Source of the DNA: Bacillota bacterium
GTDB taxonomy: Bacteria; Bacillota; Clostridia; Lachnospirales; Lachnospiraceae
Direction: 5' to 3'
DNA length: 64,000 bases
Assembly: GCA_023434365.1 (NCBI GenBank)
Contig: JAEYSV010000029.1
Coordinates: 1 to 64,000 of the forward strand
Below are positions 42,604-52,096 of this stretch, piece after piece (the stretch's first letter is position 1; each line of letters begins with the position of its first letter). Under the pieces are notes generated by a model that was not told the DNA's origin, did not search any database, and was given only the letters and a program-made list of their open reading frames with translations. Made by a program: the position numbers and the translations under genes.

Positions 42604-44748
42604 CTACTTATTCATTCTTATTTCTAGGTATATTGATGTAAATTCCTTTAAACAATCAAGAATCACTACGACGTTACTCTTATCATTCAAAGTCTCATAA
42701 TCTACTGTTACATTATCTTCTGCATGTAAAATCTGATAGTTTTCTAAATCCACATTCGTTAATGTCACTTTTATATTGTAAACCGGTTGTACACTTCGAA
42801 TTGGTCTAAACTGCGCCCCAGTATGGTTTACGAAAGCTAAAACGAGGTGACCTGGATTGTCCTTATCCTGTGTTACAGCGATATGCACACTTTCAGGGGC
42901 ATCTGTCTGGATTAAGAATTCCTCTCGTTTTACCCATTCAATTGCGTTAAAATAAGTTTTTATAAAATCCTCATGTCCGTTCGTATAGCAGCATTTGTCT
43001 GTCTGATTGGCAAAATAAACGACTCTACCTTTTCCATAACTTCCTGCCATAATCGTTGGATACTCTGTCTTTTCCTCTGGAATCCATGCATATTCAGGAG
43101 GCTGATTGTATATCATTGGGATATAGGTACACACTCTGGTATACTCCTCATTACTTTGATTACAAATTAACGTTTTCCCCTCATTCATAATCATATCTGT
43201 CTCTTCAATCTGCATATCCTTAAGTACTGGATGGATTTGGTGTACTTTCTGGTAACAGTCAAAACTCGTATCCTTCGTGATGCCGGTATAAGAACAGCCA
43301 AACAGATCTTTTAATCCAAAATCAGTTCTTCTATTGCCCATTTCATCATATAAAGAGGTTTGATAGGTTGCTACTAATCCGCCTCCCAAGGCAACATACT
43401 CTTTGATTACTTCAATTTCAACATCACTCATATAAGCAGCATTTGGTATCACAAGCGCCTTTAAGTGTTTAATACGATTAAGGTTAAAATCAAGATTTGG
43501 AATAAAACTATATGGAATATGAGATTCATTTAAGACTCTCTCTGTACCTTTAATAAATACGCCATACTCGTCCTTTGCTTCCTCATTCTTACCTAGTGCA
43601 TCTCTACTTGCCTTGGAATAAAAGATTCCAACTTCTTCTTTTGGAACCTGACCTTCCAAATAAGCCTCATTCTTTTTCAAATACTCATATACATCTTTCT
43701 GAAGCTCAGCATTTCTACGGTCTACCGCATTTCCAGGATGCTGGCCGTTAAAGTAATTATTCCATAAGCCACCTGCTACACTGGCTACTTCCCAGTACCA
43801 TAATCTATTCTCCTGTTTTGGTGCCATAACATAACGCCATTTTGTTCCATTATTGCCTGTCAATACAACACATTGCTTTTCTGGTGAAATAGATTTTAAG
43901 AATCGAATACAAGAGGAAGCATTCGTTAACTGATCATATTTCATCTCTGGTTGTGCTGAGCCATCAAGGAAATATGGACTCACTAAAAAGTCAAAACAAT
44001 CTTTTGCATCATACAAGTCAATTCCCGAGGTCACTGCTATCGAGGCATGGAACATACTAAAGATTTCTGATACATAAGCCTTATCCTCGCCAAAACTTTT
44101 AATCACATTTCTCATGCGCTCCATATGACCTTTTGCATACTTTTCTTTCCATTTGCGATACTGAGCAAATCCATCAGACAGATAATCTGCCCCTGTTGGA
44201 ATCTCTTTACCAGTATCCTCCCTATATTGCTTACGACAGCTTTGGCAATAACAGGCTCCATATCCAAAAATAACACAGTTTTCCCATATGCCATCGATAT
44301 CATAAGTTTCAAGTAAATATCTGAGAATCTCTTCTGCATAATCATTGCCGTATTTACCAGTATAACATGGGCGATGAATCAGATCGTTCCAACCTAACAG
44401 TGGTGTTCCGTCTGGGTTTTGACCAAACCAGTCTGGTCTTCTTTCATATCTTTCCTGCTCAACACCTCTAAAATCAACACGCACTATAACACGAATTCCA
44501 TTGGCATGACATTCTTTTACCAAATCAGCTAAAATATCTTGATCCCCTATAAAACGATTAAGCCTTCTCATCGGATGCTTATTTGGGAAAAAGTCGATGA
44601 CTCCACCACCATTGACCACTATACAATTCGTATCTGTACGCTTCATATAAGCAACTACTTCGCTTGCATTGTAGTCAATAATGTCTTTCTCCCTCATTAC
44701 TGTTTGCAAGATTCGAATCGGCTTCTGATACCAATACTTTTCTGACAT
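42604..44748 (-). CDS. GHL6-like putative glycoside hydrolase, paralog A
   Basis: A 714-residue protein I assign to the hypothetical-glycosyl-hydrolase-6 type: an N-terminal TIM-barrel domain followed by a region like the beta-galactosidase trimerisation domain (ALVIPNAAYMSDVEIEVIKEYV, near residue 440) and a C-terminal beta domain. It shares with three neighbours GGxxxFFP near residue 48, RVDF near 90, PDWF, and the Cys motif CYCQSC at 166-171, which may bind zinc. There is no signal peptide, so it is cytoplasmic. Activity is unknown. AAAGGAG precedes the ATG. It lies nine bases upstream of the isomerase-like gene. Confidence 0.75.
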   Translation of the reverse strand: MSEKYWYQKPIRILQTVMREKDIIDYNASEVVAYMKRTDTNCIVVNGGGVIDFFPNKHPMRRLNRFIGDQDILADLVKECHANGIRVIVRVDFRGVEQERYERRPDWFGQNPDGTPLLGWNDLIHRPCYTGKYGNDYAEEILRYLLETYDIDGIWENCVIFGYGACYCQSCRKQYREDTGKEIPTGADYLSDGFAQYRKWKEKYAKGHMERMRNVIKSFGEDKAYVSEIFSMFHASIAVTSGIDLYDAKDCFDFLVSPYFLDGSAQPEMKYDQLTNASSCIRFLKSISPEKQCVVLTGNNGTKWRYVMAPKQENRLWYWEVASVAGGLWNNYFNGQHPGNAVDRRNAELQKDVYEYLKKNEAYLEGQVPKEEVGIFYSKASRDALGKNEEAKDEYGVFIKGTERVLNESHIPYSFIPNLDFNLNRIKHLKALVIPNAAYMSDVEIEVIKEYVALGGGLVATYQTSLYDEMGNRRTDFGLKDLFGCSYTGITKDTSFDCYQKVHQIHPVLKDMQIEETDMIMNEGKTLICNQSNEEYTRVCTYIPMIYNQPPEYAWIPEEKTEYPTIMAGSYGKGRVVYFANQTDKCCYTNGHEDFIKTYFNAIEWVKREEFLIQTDAPESVHIAVTQDKDNPGHLVLAFVNHTGAQFRPIRSVQPVYNIKVTLTNVDLENYQILHAEDNVTVDYETLNDKSNVVVILDCLKEFTSIYLEIRMNK

Positions 44749-44763
44749 AACGTGTCTCCTTTC

Positions 44764-45717
44764 TTATCGAGGCAATATCACGTTAACCTGACTTCCACCC
44801 AACCATTTTTCTAAACTATCAAATACAATATCAGCACGTAACATCATTGATTCTTTGGAAGCAAACGCAATGTGAGGAGTAACCAGACAGTTCTTTGCCT
44901 GAAGTAGAGGATGACTTGTCTTAATCGGTGGTTCAACCTCAAAAACATCAACTCCTGCTCCACCAATTCTTCCCTCATTTAACGCATCGGCAAGTGCTGG
45001 CATATCTACAACCGGACCTCTAGCGCAATTGATTAAAATTGCATCCTCCTTCATTAAAACTAACTTTTCTTTATTAATGAGTCCTTTCGTTCCCTCCATT
45101 AACGGACAATGTAACGTAACAATATCAGACTCTTTCAGTAATTCATTCAGCCCCATACAAGTAACATAATCCGGTGCATTCTCTATCGCAGGCTCAGAAT
45201 AAGCAAGTACTTTACAGCCTAGTAAGTGGAAGATCTCAGCAACTTTTTTTCCTATCGCGCCATATCCAACAATACCAACAGTACGGCCTTTTAACTCTCT
45301 ACCAACTAACCCGTCTTTCGTACCCTCTTCTCGACATCTCTTTTCTGTCTGAGGAATATTACGAAGCAACGAAATAGTCATACCAAGCACAAGCTCAGCA
45401 ACCGACTGATTCGAATAACCAGAAGCATTACTAACCGCTACCCCCTTCGCTTTTGCAGCAGCAAGGTCCACATGATCCACTCCTGTAAACGCAACATCAA
45501 TAAACTTAAGGTTAGGACAAGCACTAATCACTTCTCCAGGAAGCGGCATATTAGCAATCATAATCACATCCGCCTCCCTCGCCTCCTCAATCAACGTCGG
45601 CACATCCGTCGTTCTCTCAAACGCTCTAAAACTATGTCCATTTTGTACTAATTTTTCTACATGAGTGTTTAATACACTATCTCCTATAGCCAAAGACTCC
45701 AACAACACAATATTCAT
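44764..45717 (-). CDS. D-2-hydroxyacid dehydrogenase, copy B
   Basis: A 317-residue D-2-hydroxyacid dehydrogenase paralogous to the product of 40730-41689. It shows GIVGYGAIGKKV, the catalytic Arg in NCARGPVVD, Glu in VFEVEPPI and His in TPHIAFAS. Two such enzymes in one operon suggest two oxidation steps or two 2-hydroxyacids. It lies 15 bases before the GHL6-like paralog A gene. ATAGGAG precedes the ATG. Confidence 0.88.
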   Translation of the reverse strand: MNIVLLESLAIGDSVLNTHVEKLVQNGHSFRAFERTTDVPTLIEEAREADVIMIANMPLPGEVISACPNLKFIDVAFTGVDHVDLAAAKAKGVAVSNASGYSNQSVAELVLGMTISLLRNIPQTEKRCREEGTKDGLVGRELKGRTVGIVGYGAIGKKVAEIFHLLGCKVLAYSEPAIENAPDYVTCMGLNELLKESDIVTLHCPLMEGTKGLINKEKLVLMKEDAILINCARGPVVDMPALADALNEGRIGGAGVDVFEVEPPIKTSHPLLQAKNCLVTPHIAFASKESMMLRADIVFDSLEKWLGGSQVNVILPR

Positions 45718-45721
45718 AACA

Positions 45722-45960
45722 ACTCTCCTATTCTATCTCTTCACTGCCCTTATAGGCTCTTCGTTCTTCACTATCTTTTCCGCTCTTCACTCTTCACTCT
45801 TAGTTCTTCACTGCCCTTATAGCCTCTTCGTTCTTCACTGCCCCTATAGCCTCTTCACTCTTCGTTCTTCACTATCTTTTCAGCTCTTCACTCTTCACTC
45901 TTAGTTCTTCACTATCATTTAAAGCCTCTTCACTTTTCACTCTTCACTATCACCACTTCG
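45722..45960. repeat. Tandem-repeat array overlapping the paralog B 3' end
   Basis: About 235 bases of the same family as at 120-519, with TTCACTCTT, CCCTTATAGGCTC and TTCACTATCTTTTC blocks. It occupies the whole gap between paralog B and the dehydrogenase B gene within the operon and reaches about 20 bases into the end of the paralog B coding region. It holds the only clean uninterrupted copy of the IS110 target sequence (near 45783). Confidence 0.85.
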
Positions 45961-48047
45961 TTTTCTCCAACCTTCGGAACGTCAAACCAAACTTGCTTCT
46001 CATTCCCGAATAACCGATACTTTTCACCACTAACTAGTCCTACCGCATATTCTCCATGTACCGGCCTATTAATGACTACCTTACAAGGTCCAATCGGAAG
46101 ATTTTCCGTCAGTGTACCTAGTTCAACATTACATCCTGCCAGATTCACTAACTCTATAATTAACTCATCATCCTTTACATAACTGTTACATACGACATGA
46201 GCGGGCGCTTCTACTACGACTGGAAAATGATTCGATGTTGCCCATCTGACGCATCCTTCTAACATTTTCTGATGATCTGGTATTTTGTATTTTGCATAGC
46301 ACCGGTCAATATCCGCAGCTAGAAAGACAACCCTTGATCCACTTTCTAAAACTCCCGCATAAACACCACCAAGTTCTGACTCTTCACGAATCCAGGCAAA
46401 TTCTGGCGGGTAAATCGGAAAGGCTGGGATTAGGCTACAAAGCTTTTCCAAGTATCCTTTTGAACTTGTATGAGATAGCATTCCTCCAAATGGAAGGATA
46501 TCTGTATCTCCTATTGATGAAAAGATGGAATGATCTTTGGTTATTTTTAGGTAACTATGAGCCTCATGGTTGAGCCAGTTTTCGGCGCTGTTACCAAAGG
46601 TACCTTCAAAGGTGTGATCCAGCTCAATTCCTAGTACCTGGTGAATCTCACTATTTCCAGCCCATTCACCTTCCGCATCATAGCAACCAGTCACTCCAGT
46701 TAAAATAAGGTTTTTACCACGACTAATCCATTCTAGAATCGACTGTTTCTGCTTCTCACTCAGTATCGCAACATTTGGCAAAATCAAAGTGTCCAGTCGA
46801 TCCTCATATTTACCAATATCATCTGCATGAATTGGCACAAAAGGAATACCTGCTTTTGATAAAGCTACTGTAAATCCAACAAAAGGATACGCTGATTTCT
46901 CTTGTGCCTGGCTTCTGCCATAATAGATAGTACTTTCCTGATTCCAAACAACGCCTACATTCGCGATGTTTTTTCTGTCAATTAAGTATTCACGGTTCTT
47001 CTTGTGCCAATGATAGATGGATTTTGAGATCTCTAATTTTCTTCGATCCATCGTACCACCGCCTACAAAATGAAACCATGGTGCAATTCCACCACTAATT
47101 CCTGAGAGCATCCATTTACGGGTTTCTTGTTCGGTTGCAGACGTTAATCTAAACGTACGAAGCCCTTTGTAATAATGAGCCATACTTTCAGCAACAATAT
47201 TATTTTCAGAAGAAGCCAATCGTAATAATGCACCATTCAAAGAGTTTTGTTGAAATCCACTAAGTTCATCTCTCGACTGATGATCGCAAAAGATAAACTC
47301 GGCATCCTTGATTAGCTCTTTTATATCATAAAATCTACCACCAGTTTGAAAAGGGTCTGCATTAAGCATTCCAAACCATCTGCAATCTTCTCCCCCTATC
47401 CTCTTGGTGACCTGATTATAATATTCCCAGTTACGAATACGTATGGAATAATTCCATTTAATCCAGGTACGATAAGTTGTATCATCCCAGTCAACTTTTA
47501 AAGGAAGTTCCAATCCATACTCTTTTTTAAATAAATCCTTGCAATTATCGCAATAGCATATTTGGTTCCATCCTAGTCCTGCCCAACTATTATCAGCAAA
47601 TCCATCTGGATGATATGCTTCTATTATTTCACGAAATACTTCTGGTATAAATTGTTGATAGTAACCTCCGTTTACGCAAGTAACATATCTGCCCTGAGAC
47701 ATGATTGGTGATCCATCTATTTCTTTGCAGTACCATTCAGGGTACTTCTCATACATTGTCCTGCTAGTACTGTTAATATCCATTCTTGCTATGACTGACA
47801 AATTAAGCTCTCTGGCAGCATCATTCCATACCCGGAAATAATCTGTATCACCTAAGGACTGGGCCCTGTATTGATCAGTAAACTTACTTTTATAATAGCT
47901 TACGATACCTCCACAGTTAATAATAACGCCTTCCACACCACTGTCTTTCCAATAAGACTTCCAAAACTCGATATCACAATTAACAGGATCATCCTCTGTG
48001 ATATTTACTTGACCCCATAGGTAGGTCCGTTGATACCATGGCTTCAT
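45930..48047 (-). CDS. GHL6-like putative glycoside hydrolase, paralog B
   Basis: A 705-residue paralog of the three neighbouring proteins, with the same layout: N-terminal barrel starting WYQRTYLWGQVN, GGIVSYYKS near residue 46, ARMD near 87, PEWY, CVNGGYY, and CYCDNC at 164-169; then a trimerisation-like domain (LILPNVAILSEKQKQSILEWI) and a beta-rich C-terminus. No signal peptide. The last residues (IVKSEK) and the TGA stop come from the repeat array. It starts two bases after paralog C. Catalytic residues are not established. Confidence 0.75.
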   Translation of the reverse strand: MKPWYQRTYLWGQVNITEDDPVNCDIEFWKSYWKDSGVEGVIINCGGIVSYYKSKFTDQYRAQSLGDTDYFRVWNDAARELNLSVIARMDINSTSRTMYEKYPEWYCKEIDGSPIMSQGRYVTCVNGGYYQQFIPEVFREIIEAYHPDGFADNSWAGLGWNQICYCDNCKDLFKKEYGLELPLKVDWDDTTYRTWIKWNYSIRIRNWEYYNQVTKRIGGEDCRWFGMLNADPFQTGGRFYDIKELIKDAEFIFCDHQSRDELSGFQQNSLNGALLRLASSENNIVAESMAHYYKGLRTFRLTSATEQETRKWMLSGISGGIAPWFHFVGGGTMDRRKLEISKSIYHWHKKNREYLIDRKNIANVGVVWNQESTIYYGRSQAQEKSAYPFVGFTVALSKAGIPFVPIHADDIGKYEDRLDTLILPNVAILSEKQKQSILEWISRGKNLILTGVTGCYDAEGEWAGNSEIHQVLGIELDHTFEGTFGNSAENWLNHEAHSYLKITKDHSIFSSIGDTDILPFGGMLSHTSSKGYLEKLCSLIPAFPIYPPEFAWIREESELGGVYAGVLESGSRVVFLAADIDRCYAKYKIPDHQKMLEGCVRWATSNHFPVVVEAPAHVVCNSYVKDDELIIELVNLAGCNVELGTLTENLPIGPCKVVINRPVHGEYAVGLVSGEKYRLFGNEKQVWFDVPKVGENEVVIVKSEK

Positions 48048-48048
48048 T

Positions 48049-50025
48049 CTATCCCTCCTCGGTTGTAATTAGTACAGCCTGATATAAATCATTTACGGAA
48101 AGGGTAATCTCGCTATCCCCAAGGATCTCTACCATTTTATCTTCCATCAATAGGTAAATCTTTTTACTCTTAAAGTCTACAAAGTTCACTTTAATATCAT
48201 CAATTTTTAATGGTTGATAGAATGTAGTTCCATTAAATCCGGAATAATTAAGTAGCTGTAATAGATATTGATTCTTGCCACAACGATCTAAGAAAACTTC
48301 CACACAAGGCGGAGCATCTACCTTAATTGCATTATGACAATTTCCTTCTTTTAGTAACATATCAAGTAAGATAAACTTAAAATCCTCATAACCATGCTGG
48401 TAATACAAAGAACCAATCATCCAAGGAAAATAAATTGCTTTCTCTTTCCTTACTGATATACTACTTTGTTCGGTTACCTGATGACCAAAACACCGCTCTG
48501 GCGGACCATACGTACTCGAGGATACTAATGGCATATAGTTTAAATTATCACTCTCTGGCACCATATAATAGTAATCCATGTCCAGATAAACCCATTGCCG
48601 ATTGATAAAGTGAGTGAACACTGATTTTGGTTCCGTTAATAGATACGAACTTCTCACATTCTCTAATTTTTTCGCTAGATTCAAATGAAATAACTTTTCA
48701 ACTGCTCTATCTGATTGCATTAATGCCAAACCAGTACCTACAATAACTGCTTTGCTTTGTTCCAATGCTTCCACAGTTTCTGGTGATAAGTTATCAACAG
48801 CAGGCAAAATAATGGTCCTATATAAATCTGCTTTTTTTATTATTTCAGCTTCTTCCTTACCATCGATGACATCAAATAATAAATGACTTTCTTTCAGTAT
48901 TTTAAAGATACCTTGATATTCTTTTCTCTGTTTTTCTGAAGAAGCATAAGCCCCCGGATGAACTAACAAAATCTTAGCAACCGATTGCATTTGATTAAAA
49001 TACTGCTCGTGCTTTTTATGAAAATGAAATACTCTTTTTGTATATTCAAAGTTCTCTTTGTCAGGATAAGTCTCAAAATCTCCGATAATGCACCAGTCAA
49101 GATTACCTCCTGACGCCATATTACCATATAATCTTAATGCATTCAGATACTTTGACACTCCCATAAATCGATAAAAAATATCAACAGCATTTATTGCACA
49201 ATTGCTTGATACGGGATTATCAAAGGTTCCCCTGACGATTGACACATTGTTTTCACTTGTCATTGCGTTAATTGGGTATGGCCTGTCAACTGCAGAGTTC
49301 GATTCGTTTCTTACCAAATCCACCCCTTTGTGGTTGTAAGTACAAACTGCAATCTCAGGACTTAACGATTTTACTTTTTGATATATCTTTTCTAGTAGTT
49401 CATTAACTGTATCACGTTTGAATTCCTGATATTTTCGAAACGAAGCATCCTTTATATCCTCTCTAGTCGGTAGCTCTAACCCACTATAGGTTAGAAAACG
49501 GGAACGGCAGTTGTCACATTGACAGATGCCTACGTAATTATTACTATAATCCCATGTCTGATATCCAAACATATTAAAAAACACACCATCGACAGGATAT
49601 TTTGTAATTACCTCCTCCAAAATAGCTAGGGAGCACTCCTGTTGATATTCACCATTCACACAAGTAGCCGCTGTATCATTGTAGAGAATTGGATTTCCTT
49701 CTATAGATTTGGTATACCATTGTGGGTACTCTTTTAAAAACTTTTCGTGAGTTTTACTAAAATCAAAGCGCGCTATGACTTTAATATTATTTTTATGACA
49801 TTTATGAATAAGTTCTCCGAAAAAATCATCCTTCATATAAGGTGTAACCTGCTGATATTTTAAACTTGTTGGATAAAAAGAAGAGATTCCACCACATCCA
49901 ACCATACATACATCCGCTTCAAATTCTTTCAAGTAGGCGATATATTTGTCGATATCCATTCCGGCATCTATATCTCTTAAATTATTCTGTATCATACGGT
50001 ATTTCTTGGCATTCCACCAGCTCAT
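48049..50025 (-). CDS. GHL6-like putative glycoside hydrolase, paralog C
   Basis: A 658-residue paralog. The N-terminal barrel has the shared WWNAKKYRMIQNNLRDID start, GGISSFYPT near residue 45, ARFDFS near 85, PQWY, TCVNGEYQQE, and CQCDNC at 168-173. A trimerisation-like part follows (TIILPAVDNLSPETVEALE). It is cytoplasmic by lack of a signal peptide. Its ATG overlaps the stop of paralog D by four bases (ATGA), so the two are translationally coupled. Function is inferred only from the family and its operon. Confidence 0.75.
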   Translation of the reverse strand: MSWWNAKKYRMIQNNLRDIDAGMDIDKYIAYLKEFEADVCMVGCGGISSFYPTSLKYQQVTPYMKDDFFGELIHKCHKNNIKVIARFDFSKTHEKFLKEYPQWYTKSIEGNPILYNDTAATCVNGEYQQECSLAILEEVITKYPVDGVFFNMFGYQTWDYSNNYVGICQCDNCRSRFLTYSGLELPTREDIKDASFRKYQEFKRDTVNELLEKIYQKVKSLSPEIAVCTYNHKGVDLVRNESNSAVDRPYPINAMTSENNVSIVRGTFDNPVSSNCAINAVDIFYRFMGVSKYLNALRLYGNMASGGNLDWCIIGDFETYPDKENFEYTKRVFHFHKKHEQYFNQMQSVAKILLVHPGAYASSEKQRKEYQGIFKILKESHLLFDVIDGKEEAEIIKKADLYRTIILPAVDNLSPETVEALEQSKAVIVGTGLALMQSDRAVEKLFHLNLAKKLENVRSSYLLTEPKSVFTHFINRQWVYLDMDYYYMVPESDNLNYMPLVSSSTYGPPERCFGHQVTEQSSISVRKEKAIYFPWMIGSLYYQHGYEDFKFILLDMLLKEGNCHNAIKVDAPPCVEVFLDRCGKNQYLLQLLNYSGFNGTTFYQPLKIDDIKVNFVDFKSKKIYLLMEDKMVEILGDSEITLSVNDLYQAVLITTEEG

Positions 50026-52082
50026 CTTAAATCTCTCCTCTCGAGCTCAATCAATATCATATCCCATACATTCAATTGTTTTAAATGAATCGTAATCCAT
50101 TGATTGTCTTTTTCCCAAGTCAATTCCTGGTTATCAAGAACTGAAATAACATTACTAACTTTACTTTCTTTTCCTATAAAATATTTGAAACTTATATTTT
50201 GACAACTTATATTTTGATTTAATGGTCTCTCACCAATTCCATTCACCAAATGAATCATTCGATTTGCTTTGTTACGGTAAGCGTAAACATATACATCGTC
50301 TGGTAGTTCTGAAAAATCAGCTTTTTCCTTCTCACCTACCATAAACTTGATACAATTGTTAAGCAATTCTCTGTGATCTTTTAAACGATACGTATTATTT
50401 AATATTGATAGTTCAAAGAATATCCCCATTACGCGTCCATTTCCCATCTCCCTCACAGTAATCAGCGGGATGTCTGTCTGCGATACTATAATACTTGCTC
50501 GTTCTGGGGGAGCGCCAACCGCATCCGGCGGTGCAAATGGTGGAATATAACTCATTAACATATCAGTATTCTGACATCGTTTGGTAGCTAGAATATTCCC
50601 TTTGACCGGAATATATTTTGTCTCGGATAATCCTTGTATCATTTTGTTGTCTGTAGTTTCCATGATTCCATAAGCAGCAACCACATCTACAAGTTCTGTC
50701 GCTTGATCCTGAATCCCTAACAGACTCGATATTTTAGTTAATTCCTTTCGATTTGTCTTTTCAATAATAAGATTTCCACCCTGTAAGACGTATTCCTCAA
50801 GCATCTTAAGAAGCTTATCATCAAAGATCAAATCATTTGGTAATAACACAACAGGATACAATAGTAATTCATTACTACTTAAGTCCAGCGGATCTTTTAC
50901 ATCATACTGAATTCCTTTTGTCATCATACCATCAATCAGACCACGTTCAGATTCTGAAGAACTAAGTAACAACAACACTTCTGCCTCTAGCTTAGCTTCC
51001 TCCATATAATCAGAAACTATCTTCACCTTTTGATTTACCTTTTTGACAACATCAAGAATACGCTTATCCTGAATGGTGTCCTGATAACCGGTAAGTGAGT
51101 GCCATAACTGACCCCCTGCAGCAGGAATCTGACTCATCCAGAATTCATATTCCGCAACCGGTAACCCGGTATGACGCCAATCCATTCCTGGACATGAGTG
51201 AATAATACCACAAGGTTTTGGCCTGTTATCAATTCGCTGACCCAGCTTCATATTAATTGTCGGTTTCCATTTGGCCGGCAATTTATTTTTTCCAAGTGAT
51301 AGAATATCCTGTGCTTCGGTACAGATTAAGTCGGCCGTTTCAAATCTGTCTGGCAATCTCTCAATAAATTGATCCTTCGAGATTCGATGAGAATCATAAT
51401 ATAAAATCACAGGAATTTCTTCCTTAACGCTCTTCACTTCCTGGTACAGGATACTCATATTGTCTTTCAAACATCGACTTCTCCAGCTTATATCAAAGTC
51501 CTTTGCATTTTGAGGTAGTTCTTCATGATACAAGCGTTGGTATTTATCCTGACATTTTTCACAGAAACAAGTTTCCATATGAGGTGCATTAAAGAATACT
51601 CCATCAATATCATAGTTTAGAAGGACTTCCCTTAACACTTTGGTAGCAACTTCCTCATTACGATACCCACCATTGATACATGTAGAAACCAACAAGGACC
51701 AGTTCCCCATTCGCTCTTTCCCATAGATTACTGGTTTACCATGTATATCTTTCACAAACCACTCAGGATGCGTTAGGTAAGTGTAGTCCTCAGTTTTACT
51801 AAAATCAAATCTTGCAATTACCTGAATTCCTTTAATGTGACAACAATCGATTAATTCTTTCAGCAGATCACGATTCGCAGGTAAATATTCATTGATGTGA
51901 TGATAATTTACTTTACTAGGATACCAGGCGTAGATTCCACCTACATTGATGATTACTGCATTGGCATTGGAGTCTTCAAGATCGGTTGCAATTTTTTCTG
52001 GAATCATTCCCCCAGTATCCTTAGTTTGAAGATTGTATTGAATCATTCTCAATGGTTGCTTCCACCATATGGTACTTTGCAT
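50022..52082 (-). CDS. GHL6-like putative glycoside hydrolase, paralog D
   Basis: A 686-residue paralog and the first of the set in transcription order, 15 bases after the sugar permease. Motifs: WWKQPLRMIQYNLQTKD, GGIYAWYPS near residue 49, ARFDFS near 90, HPEWF, TCINGGYRNE, CFCEKC at 172-177, then a trimerisation-like domain (VVLLPNDLIFDDKLLKMLEE) and a beta-sandwich-like end. The direct link to the transporter suggests it acts first on the imported compound. No signal peptide. Substrate unknown. Confidence 0.75.
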   Translation of the reverse strand: MQSTIWWKQPLRMIQYNLQTKDTGGMIPEKIATDLEDSNANAVIINVGGIYAWYPSKVNYHHINEYLPANRDLLKELIDCCHIKGIQVIARFDFSKTEDYTYLTHPEWFVKDIHGKPVIYGKERMGNWSLLVSTCINGGYRNEEVATKVLREVLLNYDIDGVFFNAPHMETCFCEKCQDKYQRLYHEELPQNAKDFDISWRSRCLKDNMSILYQEVKSVKEEIPVILYYDSHRISKDQFIERLPDRFETADLICTEAQDILSLGKNKLPAKWKPTINMKLGQRIDNRPKPCGIIHSCPGMDWRHTGLPVAEYEFWMSQIPAAGGQLWHSLTGYQDTIQDKRILDVVKKVNQKVKIVSDYMEEAKLEAEVLLLLSSSESERGLIDGMMTKGIQYDVKDPLDLSSNELLLYPVVLLPNDLIFDDKLLKMLEEYVLQGGNLIIEKTNRKELTKISSLLGIQDQATELVDVVAAYGIMETTDNKMIQGLSETKYIPVKGNILATKRCQNTDMLMSYIPPFAPPDAVGAPPERASIIVSQTDIPLITVREMGNGRVMGIFFELSILNNTYRLKDHRELLNNCIKFMVGEKEKADFSELPDDVYVYAYRNKANRMIHLVNGIGERPLNQNISCQNISFKYFIGKESKVSNVISVLDNQELTWEKDNQWITIHLKQLNVWDMILIELERRDLR

Positions 52083-52096
52083 AAATTTTTACTCCC

